Positions 7,052 to 14,972 of a stretch of DNA of 46,488 nucleotides are shown piece by piece; positions within the stretch are counted from its first letter, which is position 1; every line of letters starts with the position of its first letter. The stretch is from the NCBI GenBank assembly GCA_017938925.1, contig JAGBAO010000018.1, positions 1-46,488 of the forward strand. Direction: 5' to 3'. The notes beneath the pieces were generated by a model. The model saw only the letters and a list, made by a program, of their open reading frames with translations. It did not search any database and was not told where the DNA came from. Made by a program: the position numbers and the translations under genes. The stretch comes from Bacteroidales bacterium. Its GTDB lineage: Bacteria > Bacteroidota > Bacteroidia > Bacteroidales > UBA932.

Positions 7052-9847
7052 ATGAAACGTTTATTCTTATTCATCGCGACCATCATGGTCGCAGCGACGA
7101 CCTTCGGTCAGACTCCCCTTCCAAATGACCCTGCCGTAAGAGTAGGTCAGTTGGAAAACGGACTGAAGTATTACATACGTCACAACGAGCAGCCGGCTCA
7201 GAGAGCTGAGTTCTGGATTGCTACAGATGCCGGTGCACATCAGGAGGAGGACCACCAGGACGGTCTTGCTCATTTCTTCGAGCACATGTGCTTCAACGGA
7301 ACCAAGAACTTCCCTGGCAAGAGCATGCTGGAATATCTCCAGAGCATCGGAGCCGAGTTCGGAAGAAATATCAACGCATCTACAGGCTTTGAGGTGACAC
7401 AGTACATGCTCAACAACATCCCTGTCGTAAGGGAGAGCATCATCGACTCATGCCTTCTCGTCCTTCATGACTGGTCAGGATTCGTGACATGCGCTCCTGA
7501 GGAAATAGACAACGAGCGTGGCGTCATCATCGAGGAGAAGAGATCGCGTGACGCAGCGAACTGGAGAATGTATATGGCTGCACGTCCATATATCTACGGC
7601 GATGCACCATATGCGAAGCGTACGCTGATCGGAAGCTACGAGCAGCTTGCAAACTTCGAGCATCAGAGTCTCATCGACTTCCACCAGAAGTGGTACAGGC
7701 CTGACAATCAGGCAGTAATCGTGGTCGGAGACATCGACGTGGACGCTGTAGAGGCAAAGATCAAGACCTTGTTCAGCGACATTCCTGTGCCGGCAACTCC
7801 TGCGGAAAAGCCGGCTGTGAAGATCGCAGACAACGTGGAGCCTATCGTGGGTATCATCACAGACCCTGAGGCTCAGTATTCATACGTAGAGCTCATGTGG
7901 AAGAGCGAGCCGATGCCTAAGCAGCTCAACAACACCGACATGGCGTTCATGACAGAAATGGTGAAGGACTATGTCCAGCAGATCATGTCAGAAAGATTCT
8001 CTGACATCGCTGCCGATCCGGCTTCTCCATTCATTCAGGCAGGACTCTTCTTCTACCCTATCTGCAACGAGTGCGACGCTACAAGAGGTCAGGTCATCTT
8101 CAGGGAAGGTGATATGGCAAAGGCACTCAAGGCTTTCATGATCGAGGTCGAGAAGATGAGAAGATTCGGCTTCAATGACGGTGAGGTTCAGCGTGCCACA
8201 GAGAACATCCTCAAGCACTATGAGAAAGCTGTCGAGGCTGCATCGACACGCAAGAACGGAGACCTTGTGAGCCCTCTTCTGAACAATTTCTACAGGAATG
8301 AATCATACCTTCAGCCAGAACTTGCCCTCCAGCTTGCACAGGGCCTTTGCGCACAGTTCAACGCTCAGGTTCTGAATCAGATAGTTGCCCAGCTCATCAC
8401 GGACGAGAACCTCATCGTTCTCTATAACGGTCCTTCAAAAGAGGGTTCTGTCATCCCGACGGAGCAGGAGATCCGCGATGTTCTTGCTGAGGCTAAGGCT
8501 GCTGAGATCCAGGCAAATGTCGAAGAGACTGTGAACGAGCCGTTCATCAGCAAAGAGCTCAAGGGATCAAAGGTAAAGAAGGCTGCTGAAGTCATCTACG
8601 GTGCTACCCAGTGGACACTCAAGAACGGCGTCAAGGTGGTTGTCCTCCCTACTGAACTCAAGAAGGATCAGGTGATGTTCAACATCACGCTTCAGGGCGG
8701 AAAGACCCTCATAGCAACTGAAGACCTCCCTTCATTCCAGGATGACATCTGGGGACTTTACCTGCAGAACACCGGTATCTCCAAGTTTGCAGGAAAGACC
8801 GTTCCAAAGATGCTGGCTGGCAAATCACTTTCAGTGAATCCTTTCATCAGCGGTTCGACTCATGGTGTCAGCGGAAACAGCACCCCTAAGGATCTTGAGA
8901 CTGCTCTTCAGATCGCATATCTGTATTTCACTGAGCCTCGTTTCGATCAGGATGAGTACATGACCGGAATCAATCAGATCAACGCCCTCATGCCTAACCT
9001 GAAGTCGAATCCTGACTTCCAGTTCAGCATCGCGATGGATGAGATTCTCTACGGCCACAACCCACGCGTGGTGAATCTCACCGAAGAGACTCTTGCAAAG
9101 GCAGATCTCGCCACAATCGAGCGTGTTTACCGCCAGCTCTTCAAGGATGCTGCAGGCGCAGTTGTAACAATCGTAGGAAATGTTGACCTTGAGACTCTCA
9201 AGCCAATGGTAGAAAAGTACTTGGGCTCTCTTCCAAAGGGCAAGAAAGCCACTGAGATCAACAAGGAGAATCTCATAACATTCGCCAAGGGTGAAGTAAA
9301 CGAGGTTGTCAAACTCAAGATGCAGGCTCCTAAGTCTACAGTAGTTCAGCTGTACACAGCATATGCACCAGTTAACACTAAGAAGAGCGTTGCACTCGAT
9401 GCTGCGAACTACATCATCGACATGATCTACACCAAGACCATCCGTGAGGACGAAGGCGGCACATACGGAGTAGGAACTTCAATGCTGGCCCAGAGATCAC
9501 CAATGGAGAGACTCATCGCCCAGATCTACTTCAACACGAACCCTGAGTCTGCCGAGAAGCTTGGCGGTCTTGCTGCAAAGGGTCTGAAGGAGCTTGCTGA
9601 GAACGGTCCTACACAGGAGCACTTCAACATGGCAATCGAGAACTTCAAGAAGAATCTTCCTGAGTCTCGCATCAACAACGGCTACTGGATGAACTGTCTC
9701 CAGACATGGAACAAGCACGGAATCAACTACGATGCAGAGTATGAAGAGGCTGTCAACGCCCTCACCCCAGAGGATGTGAAGGCAGCGCTCCAGGAACTTC
9801 TCTCACAGGGCAACGTGATCAAGATCGCATCCTTCCCTGAGGAGTAA
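7052..9847 (+). CDS. M16 family zinc peptidase (pitrilysin/insulinase type), exported
   Basis: 931 residues with a signal peptide (MKRLFLFIATIMVAATTFGQ). The N-terminal active half carries the inverted zinc motif H74-x2-E77-H78 (AHFFEHMCFNG), and the third ligand is probably E155, 77 residues after H78 as in the family. A second, catalytically inactive M16 half follows (from about 510), giving the full clamshell in one chain. Proteins of this type degrade peptides in the periplasm or at the outer membrane of Bacteroidetes. It is transcribed alone, between its own promoter and a strong terminator. Confidence 0.93.
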   Translation: MKRLFLFIATIMVAATTFGQTPLPNDPAVRVGQLENGLKYYIRHNEQPAQRAEFWIATDAGAHQEEDHQDGLAHFFEHMCFNGTKNFPGKSMLEYLQSIGAEFGRNINASTGFEVTQYMLNNIPVVRESIIDSCLLVLHDWSGFVTCAPEEIDNERGVIIEEKRSRDAANWRMYMAARPYIYGDAPYAKRTLIGSYEQLANFEHQSLIDFHQKWYRPDNQAVIVVGDIDVDAVEAKIKTLFSDIPVPATPAEKPAVKIADNVEPIVGIITDPEAQYSYVELMWKSEPMPKQLNNTDMAFMTEMVKDYVQQIMSERFSDIAADPASPFIQAGLFFYPICNECDATRGQVIFREGDMAKALKAFMIEVEKMRRFGFNDGEVQRATENILKHYEKAVEAASTRKNGDLVSPLLNNFYRNESYLQPELALQLAQGLCAQFNAQVLNQIVAQLITDENLIVLYNGPSKEGSVIPTEQEIRDVLAEAKAAEIQANVEETVNEPFISKELKGSKVKKAAEVIYGATQWTLKNGVKVVVLPTELKKDQVMFNITLQGGKTLIATEDLPSFQDDIWGLYLQNTGISKFAGKTVPKMLAGKSLSVNPFISGSTHGVSGNSTPKDLETALQIAYLYFTEPRFDQDEYMTGINQINALMPNLKSNPDFQFSIAMDEILYGHNPRVVNLTEETLAKADLATIERVYRQLFKDAAGAVVTIVGNVDLETLKPMVEKYLGSLPKGKKATEINKENLITFAKGEVNEVVKLKMQAPKSTVVQLYTAYAPVNTKKSVALDAANYIIDMIYTKTIREDEGGTYGVGTSMLAQRSPMERLIAQIYFNTNPESAEKLGGLAAKGLKELAENGPTQEHFNMAIENFKKNLPESRINNGYWMNCLQTWNKHGINYDAEYEEAVNALTPEDVKAALQELLSQGNVIKIASFPEE

Positions 9848-9865
9848 CCAGGATCCACGAAAAAG

Positions 9866-9905
9866 AGCTGGACTGACCTGATGGCCAGTCCAGCTTTCTT
9901 TTTTT
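9866..9905 (+). terminator. Intrinsic terminator after the M16 peptidase
   Basis: AGCTGGACTG (9866-9875) pairs with CAGTCCAGCT (9886-9895) around a 10-base loop, followed by TTCTTTTTTT. It also stands between this gene and the convergent ferredoxin. Confidence 0.88.
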
Positions 9906-9919
9906 AAAAAAACTGATGA

Positions 9920-10090
9920 TTACTCACCTGCTACGATTGCACCCATTGGGCAAGCATCAGCGCATGTACCGCAGTCGATGCAAGCGTTTGGATCGATCTT
10001 GTAGATGTCACCCTCAGAGATAGCGCCTACCGGGCACTCTGGCAGACATGTTCCGCATGCTGCGCAGTCTTCTGTAATTCTGTAAGCCAT
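9920..10090 (-). CDS. 2[4Fe-4S] ferredoxin, 56 residues
   Basis: A very short complete gene. Two cluster motifs are intact: C9-x2-C12-x2-C15-x3-C19-P and C37-x2-C40-x2-C43-x3-C47-P, the pattern of clostridial-type ferredoxins. It starts MAYRITEDCAACGTC and has an AAAGGA ribosome-binding sequence before the ATG. It carries low-potential electrons in the cytoplasm and is the natural acceptor for the PFOR in this window. It is monocistronic with a good promoter of its own. The size fits the family; I see nothing missing. Confidence 0.95.
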   Translation of the reverse strand: MAYRITEDCAACGTCLPECPVGAISEGDIYKIDPNACIDCGTCADACPMGAIVAGE

Positions 10091-10118
10091 TTTTTTATCC
10101 TTTAAAGTTGTTAATGTC

Positions 10119-10131
10119 GCATTGGCAATGC
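10119..10131. promoter_or_regulatory. Small dyad in the ferredoxin leader
   Basis: GCATTG-G-CAATGC, 6-base arms with a one-base centre, begins directly after the -7 box where transcription would start. It could be an operator or chance. Confidence 0.25.
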
Positions 10132-10160
10132 AAATTTAGTTATAAATTTCGATATTCAAA
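10131..10160 (-). promoter_or_regulatory. Promoter of the ferredoxin gene
   Basis: On the minus strand TTTG (10157-10160), an 18-base spacer and TAAATTTG (10131-10138) match the Bacteroidetes -33/-7 promoter well. Confidence 0.7.
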
Positions 10161-10183
10161 GACAGAGATCGTGCTAATTGTAC

Positions 10184-10191
10184 TATCTTTG
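10184..10191 (+). promoter_or_regulatory. Promoter -7 box of the DUF1573/metal exporter operon
   Basis: TATCTTTG fits TAnnTTTG, 28 bases before the ATG at 10220. No -33 TTTG is evident. Confidence 0.55.
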
Positions 10192-10219
10192 TGTGGAGAG
10201 TTGAACATAAGGATTGAAA

Positions 10220-11302
10220 ATGAACAGATACCTATATATATTATTGTCCGTTTTGCTTTTGTGTCTGGGCAGTCAGGCCCTGGGACAGGAGAAACTGGGG
10301 AACGGACTTGAGATAGACAAGATGGTCCATAATTTCGGAGACATCCTTCTGGACAGCGGCCCCGTGTCATGCCAGTTCAAGATCAGGAACACAGGAAACA
10401 AGCCTGCCGTGATATACAACGTAGCTTCATCGTGCGGCTGCACGGATGTGCAGTGGACAAAGGAGCCGCTCATGCCTGGCAAGACCGGGACGATTTCAGT
10501 CACATACTCCAACGACGAAGGAGCATATCCGTTCGACAAGAACCTGACAGTATATCTGTCTGATATTAAAAAACCTGTCATCCTCAAGGTGAGAGGTGTG
10601 TCCATAGCGAAGAAGCAGCCACTTTCCACCCTCTACCCCATTCATATCGGACAGTTCGCGCTCAGGGAGGACGACATCAAGTGCGGCAATCTGGAACAGG
10701 GAGGGCAGAAAAGCAATGCTGTAACAGTCGCAAACATCTCTGATTCTCCGATCATGGTTTCATTTGAGGATGTGTCATCGAATCTCAGCATCAAGGTATC
10801 CCCTAACCCCATACCAGCCCAAAGCACCGCTGAGATGTCATTCAGTGTGAAGGCAGACAGAAATCTATGGGGCAAGAACCATTATTGGGCAACACCAGTG
10901 ATAAACGGAAGGAAGCAGAGCCAGAGAATCGGGATCTGGGCTTTCACAAAGGAGAACTTTTCGAGTCTGAGCGAGGAGCAGAAGGCCAAGGGACCAAGGC
11001 CTATGTTCAAGGAAAGCACATATTCTTTCGGAAAAGTGAAGAAGGGAGAGACCGTTCATGCCGAGTTTACTCTCAAGAACGAGGGACAGCAGGATTTCTG
11101 CGTATATAAGGTCAACGCAGATGCATGCTGCTGGTCACACAGCGACATTCCTGTGGCGGCTCCCGGCAAGTCGGTGACCTTCAGAGTCCACGTTGACACC
11201 AAGGACATGCCGAAAGGAGAGGCTCTGACCATCGTCACCCTGACGACCAACTCCCCTCTCCGTCCGATAGTCAATCTTTTTATAGCCGGATGGGTTGAAT
11301 GA
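10220..11302 (+). CDS. DUF1573 domain protein, exported
   Basis: 360 residues with a signal peptide (MNRYLYILLSVLLLCLGSQA). ATG 10220 is chosen over the TTG six bases earlier because AAGGA at 10209-10213 is spaced correctly for it. Two DUF1573-type immunoglobulin-like domains can be seen, about 30-115 (HNFGDI, then SSCGCTDVQW) and about 260-355 (YSFGKVKKGE, then ADACCWSHSD). The paired cysteines after each first strand (CGC, CC) are typical. DUF1573 proteins are abundant envelope proteins of Bacteroidetes of unknown function. The stop overlaps the start of the metal exporter (ATGA), so translation is coupled and a role linked to metal handling is a fair inference. Confidence 0.85.
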   Translation: MNRYLYILLSVLLLCLGSQALGQEKLGNGLEIDKMVHNFGDILLDSGPVSCQFKIRNTGNKPAVIYNVASSCGCTDVQWTKEPLMPGKTGTISVTYSNDEGAYPFDKNLTVYLSDIKKPVILKVRGVSIAKKQPLSTLYPIHIGQFALREDDIKCGNLEQGGQKSNAVTVANISDSPIMVSFEDVSSNLSIKVSPNPIPAQSTAEMSFSVKADRNLWGKNHYWATPVINGRKQSQRIGIWAFTKENFSSLSEEQKAKGPRPMFKESTYSFGKVKKGETVHAEFTLKNEGQQDFCVYKVNADACCWSHSDIPVAAPGKSVTFRVHVDTKDMPKGEALTIVTLTTNSPLRPIVNLFIAGWVE

Positions 11303-12531
11303 TGCATTTGTTTATTGATATACTGAGGAATTCGATTCTGATCACCGGACTGGTGGTCGTGATGATGATGATGATCGAGTCTTTGAACATCGAGTCCAGA
11401 GGACTGCTGTTCAAGGGGTTGAGAAGGACTAAACTGGGGCAGGTGATCGTGGCTGCCCTGCTGGGATCTGTGCCGGGATGCATGGGAGGATTCGCAACGG
11501 TCTCGCTGTACACCCACAGACTGTTCAGTTTTGGAGCCCTGGTGGCGATGATGATCGCTTCGTCCGGAGACGAGGCCTTCGTCATGCTGGCTATGTTCCC
11601 GGAGAAGGCGATGATTCTGTTCGCAATCCTGTTCGTGCTGGCAATAGTCACCGGATATCTGACAGACAAGGTATATGACCGCATACATGCCCGTAAGTGC
11701 CATAAGCATGAGCATGACGAGTGTGGGGTCGATACTGATTGTCATGAATACGAACTGCATTCAGAAGAGTGCCATCATCACGATAAATGCGGTGCAGAAG
11801 ACAAAGCTGGAAAGGGCAGGCATTTCGGATGGAAGAGAATTGTGATGTTCATCGGACTTGCCGCCTTCATAGCGGCTCTTGCCTCCGGACAGCTGGGCCA
11901 CGACCATGGTGCACACTCCCACGAAGGACATTCCCACGAGGCGCACATGCATCAGGAGCACTCACATGAGGCTCACTGCCATGAAAGCCACTGCCAGGAG
12001 GGCCATTGCCATGAGTGTGAAACAACCGTCCACCACGACGAAAGCAAAGGATTCCAGATAGACCTGCTCAGCGAGGACTGGATGAACGTCCTGTTCGCAG
12101 GTCTGAGTGTCATAGTTCTTTTCGTTCTGATTTTCGCATCTGACCATTTCGTGGAAGGACATCTGTGGGACCATATAATCAAGAAGCATCTCCCTACCAT
12201 CTTCGCATGGACGTTCGGAGTGCTGCTTGTGCTGGGAGTAGCCCTGCAATATATCGACATAGAGCAGTGGATAAGCGACAATACAGCTCTGATGATTCTT
12301 CTGGCCACAGTAGTAGGCGTGATTCCGGAATCCGGTCCTCATCTGGTGTTCGTGACACTTTATGCTGCTGGGGTCATTCCGTTCCCTGTGCTTCTTGCCA
12401 GCAGCATCTCACAGGACGGACACGCATCCATTCCGCTTCTTGCAGAAAGCAAGAAGAGCTTCGCCTGGGCGAAGCTCATCAACTGTATGGTTGCCATGGC
12501 TGCTGGATTCGCTGCCATGCTGCTGTGCTAG
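11299..12531 (+). CDS. ArsP_2-type 10-TM putative metal exporter, His/Cys-rich
   Basis: 410 residues, inner-membrane permease of the PF11449-type family variously annotated as arsenic efflux or manganese transporter. About nine or ten hydrophobic segments are visible. Two related loop motifs, GSVPGCMGG in the first half and GVIPESGPH in the second, suggest inverted repeats forming the pore. Cytoplasmic or periplasmic loops are strikingly metal-binding: about residues 130-174 hold some 10 His and 5 Cys, and 199-250 some 17 His and 4 Cys in HSHE/HCHE units. The substrate is probably a divalent metal; arsenite is less likely given the histidines. Coupled by ATGA to the DUF1573 gene. Its last 4 bases overlap the convergent PCMD gene. 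Confidence 0.82.
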   Translation: MMHLFIDILRNSILITGLVVVMMMMIESLNIESRGLLFKGLRRTKLGQVIVAALLGSVPGCMGGFATVSLYTHRLFSFGALVAMMIASSGDEAFVMLAMFPEKAMILFAILFVLAIVTGYLTDKVYDRIHARKCHKHEHDECGVDTDCHEYELHSEECHHHDKCGAEDKAGKGRHFGWKRIVMFIGLAAFIAALASGQLGHDHGAHSHEGHSHEAHMHQEHSHEAHCHESHCQEGHCHECETTVHHDESKGFQIDLLSEDWMNVLFAGLSVIVLFVLIFASDHFVEGHLWDHIIKKHLPTIFAWTFGVLLVLGVALQYIDIEQWISDNTALMILLATVVGVIPESGPHLVFVTLYAAGVIPFPVLLASSISQDGHASIPLLAESKKSFAWAKLINCMVAMAAGFAAMLLC

Positions 12532-14156
12532 CGATATGTGAACTCGAAGCCGTCCACATAGAGTGTGGATCCGATTCCACCTGTAAAATAGTTTCCACGA
12601 TAGCTGGCACAAGCCACAATGATCACGTAAGAAGGCTTCCTCGCATCTCCTTCCCTATATGTAAGAGGAAGCTCGAATTCCACATACTTGCCACCTGTGT
12701 TTTCTGATGCTAGGATTTCTCCGAATGCAATCACTCGCGGATCGTTCTGAAGGTCCGGCTTGCCTGGCTTGTCGGAAACCACATCAAACGGGCCTGCATT
12801 GCTGCCTTCTCCCTCCGCGACAAGAGCTGCCATGATCTGCATGATATCCGGTTTGCCGAGAAGATCCGGGAACTGGCGCATTTCATCACGGTCAATGAGA
12901 GCCGGTGAATAATCATACCATCCTTTCAGGGAATACGGGCGCGAGTTGAATGGCACTCCCCATTCCAAGCTTGCCTTCCAGTCCTTGAACTCTACAAATC
13001 TTCCGGTGAATATATTTCCAGCTGCAAACTTGATCATTGCCAGAGCACTGATCATCTTTGCAGCAGCATCTCCTTCAACCTTGTGATCATATTCAGGAAC
13101 AGTAGTATTCTCGATGAGGCTTGACACTCCCGGGTTTGCAGTATCCCAATTCGGCTTCTGATCACCTTCTGCGTACGGATACCATGTCTTTCCGTTAGTA
13201 CCGCCGAAATACCACTCGTTGAAGCCCATGCCGGCAAGCTGGGCAGCGGTTTCTGTCTTGAAGACATATTCATCACCCACCGCATTCTCAGAGACGAGAC
13301 GGACCTGATACTCCGTAGCTTCCGTCAAGGAAGTTATGTCAGCCTTTACACTCACACCATTGACTTCCACCTGATCAAAGACAGTCCATTCCGTATCTGA
13401 GGAGGTCTTATATTCATAGTATGGAGCGCCGACACCATCAAAGTCACCGGTAACTACGGCATGATAGGCCCACGCATCCACCGACTTCACCTGATTCTGA
13501 ATCTTCTGCTGTACGAAAGTCACGGTCCACACATACTCAACACCCTTGTAAAGCACCGTGAACTGTCTTGAAAGCGTGCAATCAAGGGTCATCGGGAACT
13601 TCACATCTGTGGTTACAACCCCGGATTGAGCAGCGTCATAGCCGGTTGTGGTGAGTATCTTGGATGTCTCCTGCATGATCTTCATGTCAGTGATGACGAT
13701 TTCATCCAGAGGCTGAGCCTCAGCCACAGCCACCATGATAGTCTGGTTCTTCACATCAAAGACAGCATCTATCAGTCCGCTGCACTTGACGAATCTTTCT
13801 ATCGGCTGTGAGGCTGATATTGTCCAAAGATAATCACGACCGGGATATGTGCTCAGCATCACCTTCACCGGGTTGGACAGATCAATGTATTCCCCAAGAA
13901 GCGTATCGGCAACTGCCATTTCGCTCAACTGATATTCAGTAATCTTAAGGCTGTCTATCTCGGCGGTCTCTTCAAGCAGTACATCCACTGTCAGGGAGTC
14001 CGGATTGATGGTCACTTCCTTCTGTCCTTCAACCGCAAAGGCCGTGATCTCACCTTTGAGTCTCGGGTAGGACATATCATTATCAAAAACGCATGAAACC
14101 GCAGCTAAGGCCAAAGCCGATGACACGGCTATATTCAATATCCTTCTCATCATCAT
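12528..14156 (-). CDS. PCMD domain lipoprotein (last gene of the surface operon)
   Basis: 542 residues. Lipoprotein signal with cleavage before Cys in LAAVSC; acidic residues right after it (CVFDND) resemble a surface-export signal. The N-terminal half (about 28-240) looks like two immunoglobulin-like repeats, then a fibronectin-III-like domain (about 245-300). The C-terminal domain (about 305-542) is PCMD, the putative carbohydrate metabolism domain first solved for Bacteroides thetaiotaomicron BT2081. It has family features GFNEWYFGG, GNIFTGRF and YVDGFEFTY. No catalytic residues are established for PCMD, so binding is as likely as hydrolysis. Start overlaps the stop of the beta-barrel gene (ATGA). 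It lacks the DUF4493 part seen in its two larger relatives. Confidence 0.82.
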   Translation of the reverse strand: MMMRRILNIAVSSALALAAVSCVFDNDMSYPRLKGEITAFAVEGQKEVTINPDSLTVDVLLEETAEIDSLKITEYQLSEMAVADTLLGEYIDLSNPVKVMLSTYPGRDYLWTISASQPIERFVKCSGLIDAVFDVKNQTIMVAVAEAQPLDEIVITDMKIMQETSKILTTTGYDAAQSGVVTTDVKFPMTLDCTLSRQFTVLYKGVEYVWTVTFVQQKIQNQVKSVDAWAYHAVVTGDFDGVGAPYYEYKTSSDTEWTVFDQVEVNGVSVKADITSLTEATEYQVRLVSENAVGDEYVFKTETAAQLAGMGFNEWYFGGTNGKTWYPYAEGDQKPNWDTANPGVSSLIENTTVPEYDHKVEGDAAAKMISALAMIKFAAGNIFTGRFVEFKDWKASLEWGVPFNSRPYSLKGWYDYSPALIDRDEMRQFPDLLGKPDIMQIMAALVAEGEGSNAGPFDVVSDKPGKPDLQNDPRVIAFGEILASENTGGKYVEFELPLTYREGDARKPSYVIIVACASYRGNYFTGGIGSTLYVDGFEFTYR

Positions 14157-14971
14157 TTAACTTTTTTAGGTCTGTTCTCCCCCGTCGGGATATAGAAGGA
14201 AAGTCCGAGTCCGAGAGCAAGCGGATTGATCTTGAAATTAGCCCCGCTGCTTTCCATCACGCTCTGCTCCACCTGATTGGTGGTCTGGACTGTCTTGTTG
14301 TAATTGAATCCCATCAGGCCGATGGAGAGCTCCACCGACACCTCGTCTGTAACGAAAACCGAGATACCCGGCACAAGACCGAGTTCGAACTTATATATAT
14401 CCTGATAGGTACCGAACTTGTCCTCACCGTCGACCTTGTAGTTTTCCGACTGAGCATAACCTCCTATGGCACGAAGTTCCGCAAACATCGCGAAACGCTT
14501 GCTGTTTGCGATAGGAACGAAATATCTTCCGGTTATGGCACCTGTGTAGGACTGTTTAAGGAAATGGAAGTCACTTATGGAGAAATTGGCAAGGTCTCCA
14601 AGCGAGATGCTGGCGTTTCCAAGTCCCAGAGATGTGCGGTCATAGTCGAAACGGACACCGACAGAAAGGTTGTCCATCACAAAATATGATGCCCATGGAG
14701 CGACACCGAAGGTAAGAAGTTCTCCGTGAACTCCTCCTATCAAGGACATAAGTGCGGAAAAGCCGGAGTCATCCGTTCCGTTTCCCACCAGGTAATTGTT
14801 GTAGGAGAAAGCGACACCTGCACCGACCGTTCCCTTTGGGATAAAGGTGGATGTCGATATCCCGATACCGCGGTCGAACGGCTTCTTCTCCGTCTCTGCT
14901 TCCCCAGACTTTGCCATAACCGCAAAGGATGCCGACAGCATCAGGGCCAATATCAATGTTATCTTTTTCAT
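14153..14971 (-). CDS. Outer-membrane beta-barrel protein of the surface operon
   Basis: 272 residues with a signal peptide (MKKITLILALMLSASFAVMA). The mature part has alternating hydrophobic/polar strands with many Gly and aromatic residues, such as VGAGVAFSYNNYLVG and LSVGVRFDYDRTS, typical of a small OmpW/porin-like barrel. It ends in a short basic tail after the last strand rather than at a terminal aromatic, which is slightly odd. It is the only non-lipoprotein in the operon and lies between two PCMD lipoproteins, so it may be their outer-membrane anchor or exit channel. One base separates it from the upstream stop. Confidence 0.8.
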   Translation of the reverse strand: MKKITLILALMLSASFAVMAKSGEAETEKKPFDRGIGISTSTFIPKGTVGAGVAFSYNNYLVGNGTDDSGFSALMSLIGGVHGELLTFGVAPWASYFVMDNLSVGVRFDYDRTSLGLGNASISLGDLANFSISDFHFLKQSYTGAITGRYFVPIANSKRFAMFAELRAIGGYAQSENYKVDGEDKFGTYQDIYKFELGLVPGISVFVTDEVSVELSIGLMGFNYNKTVQTTNQVEQSVMESSGANFKINPLALGLGLSFYIPTGENRPKKVK

Positions 14972-14972
14972 T

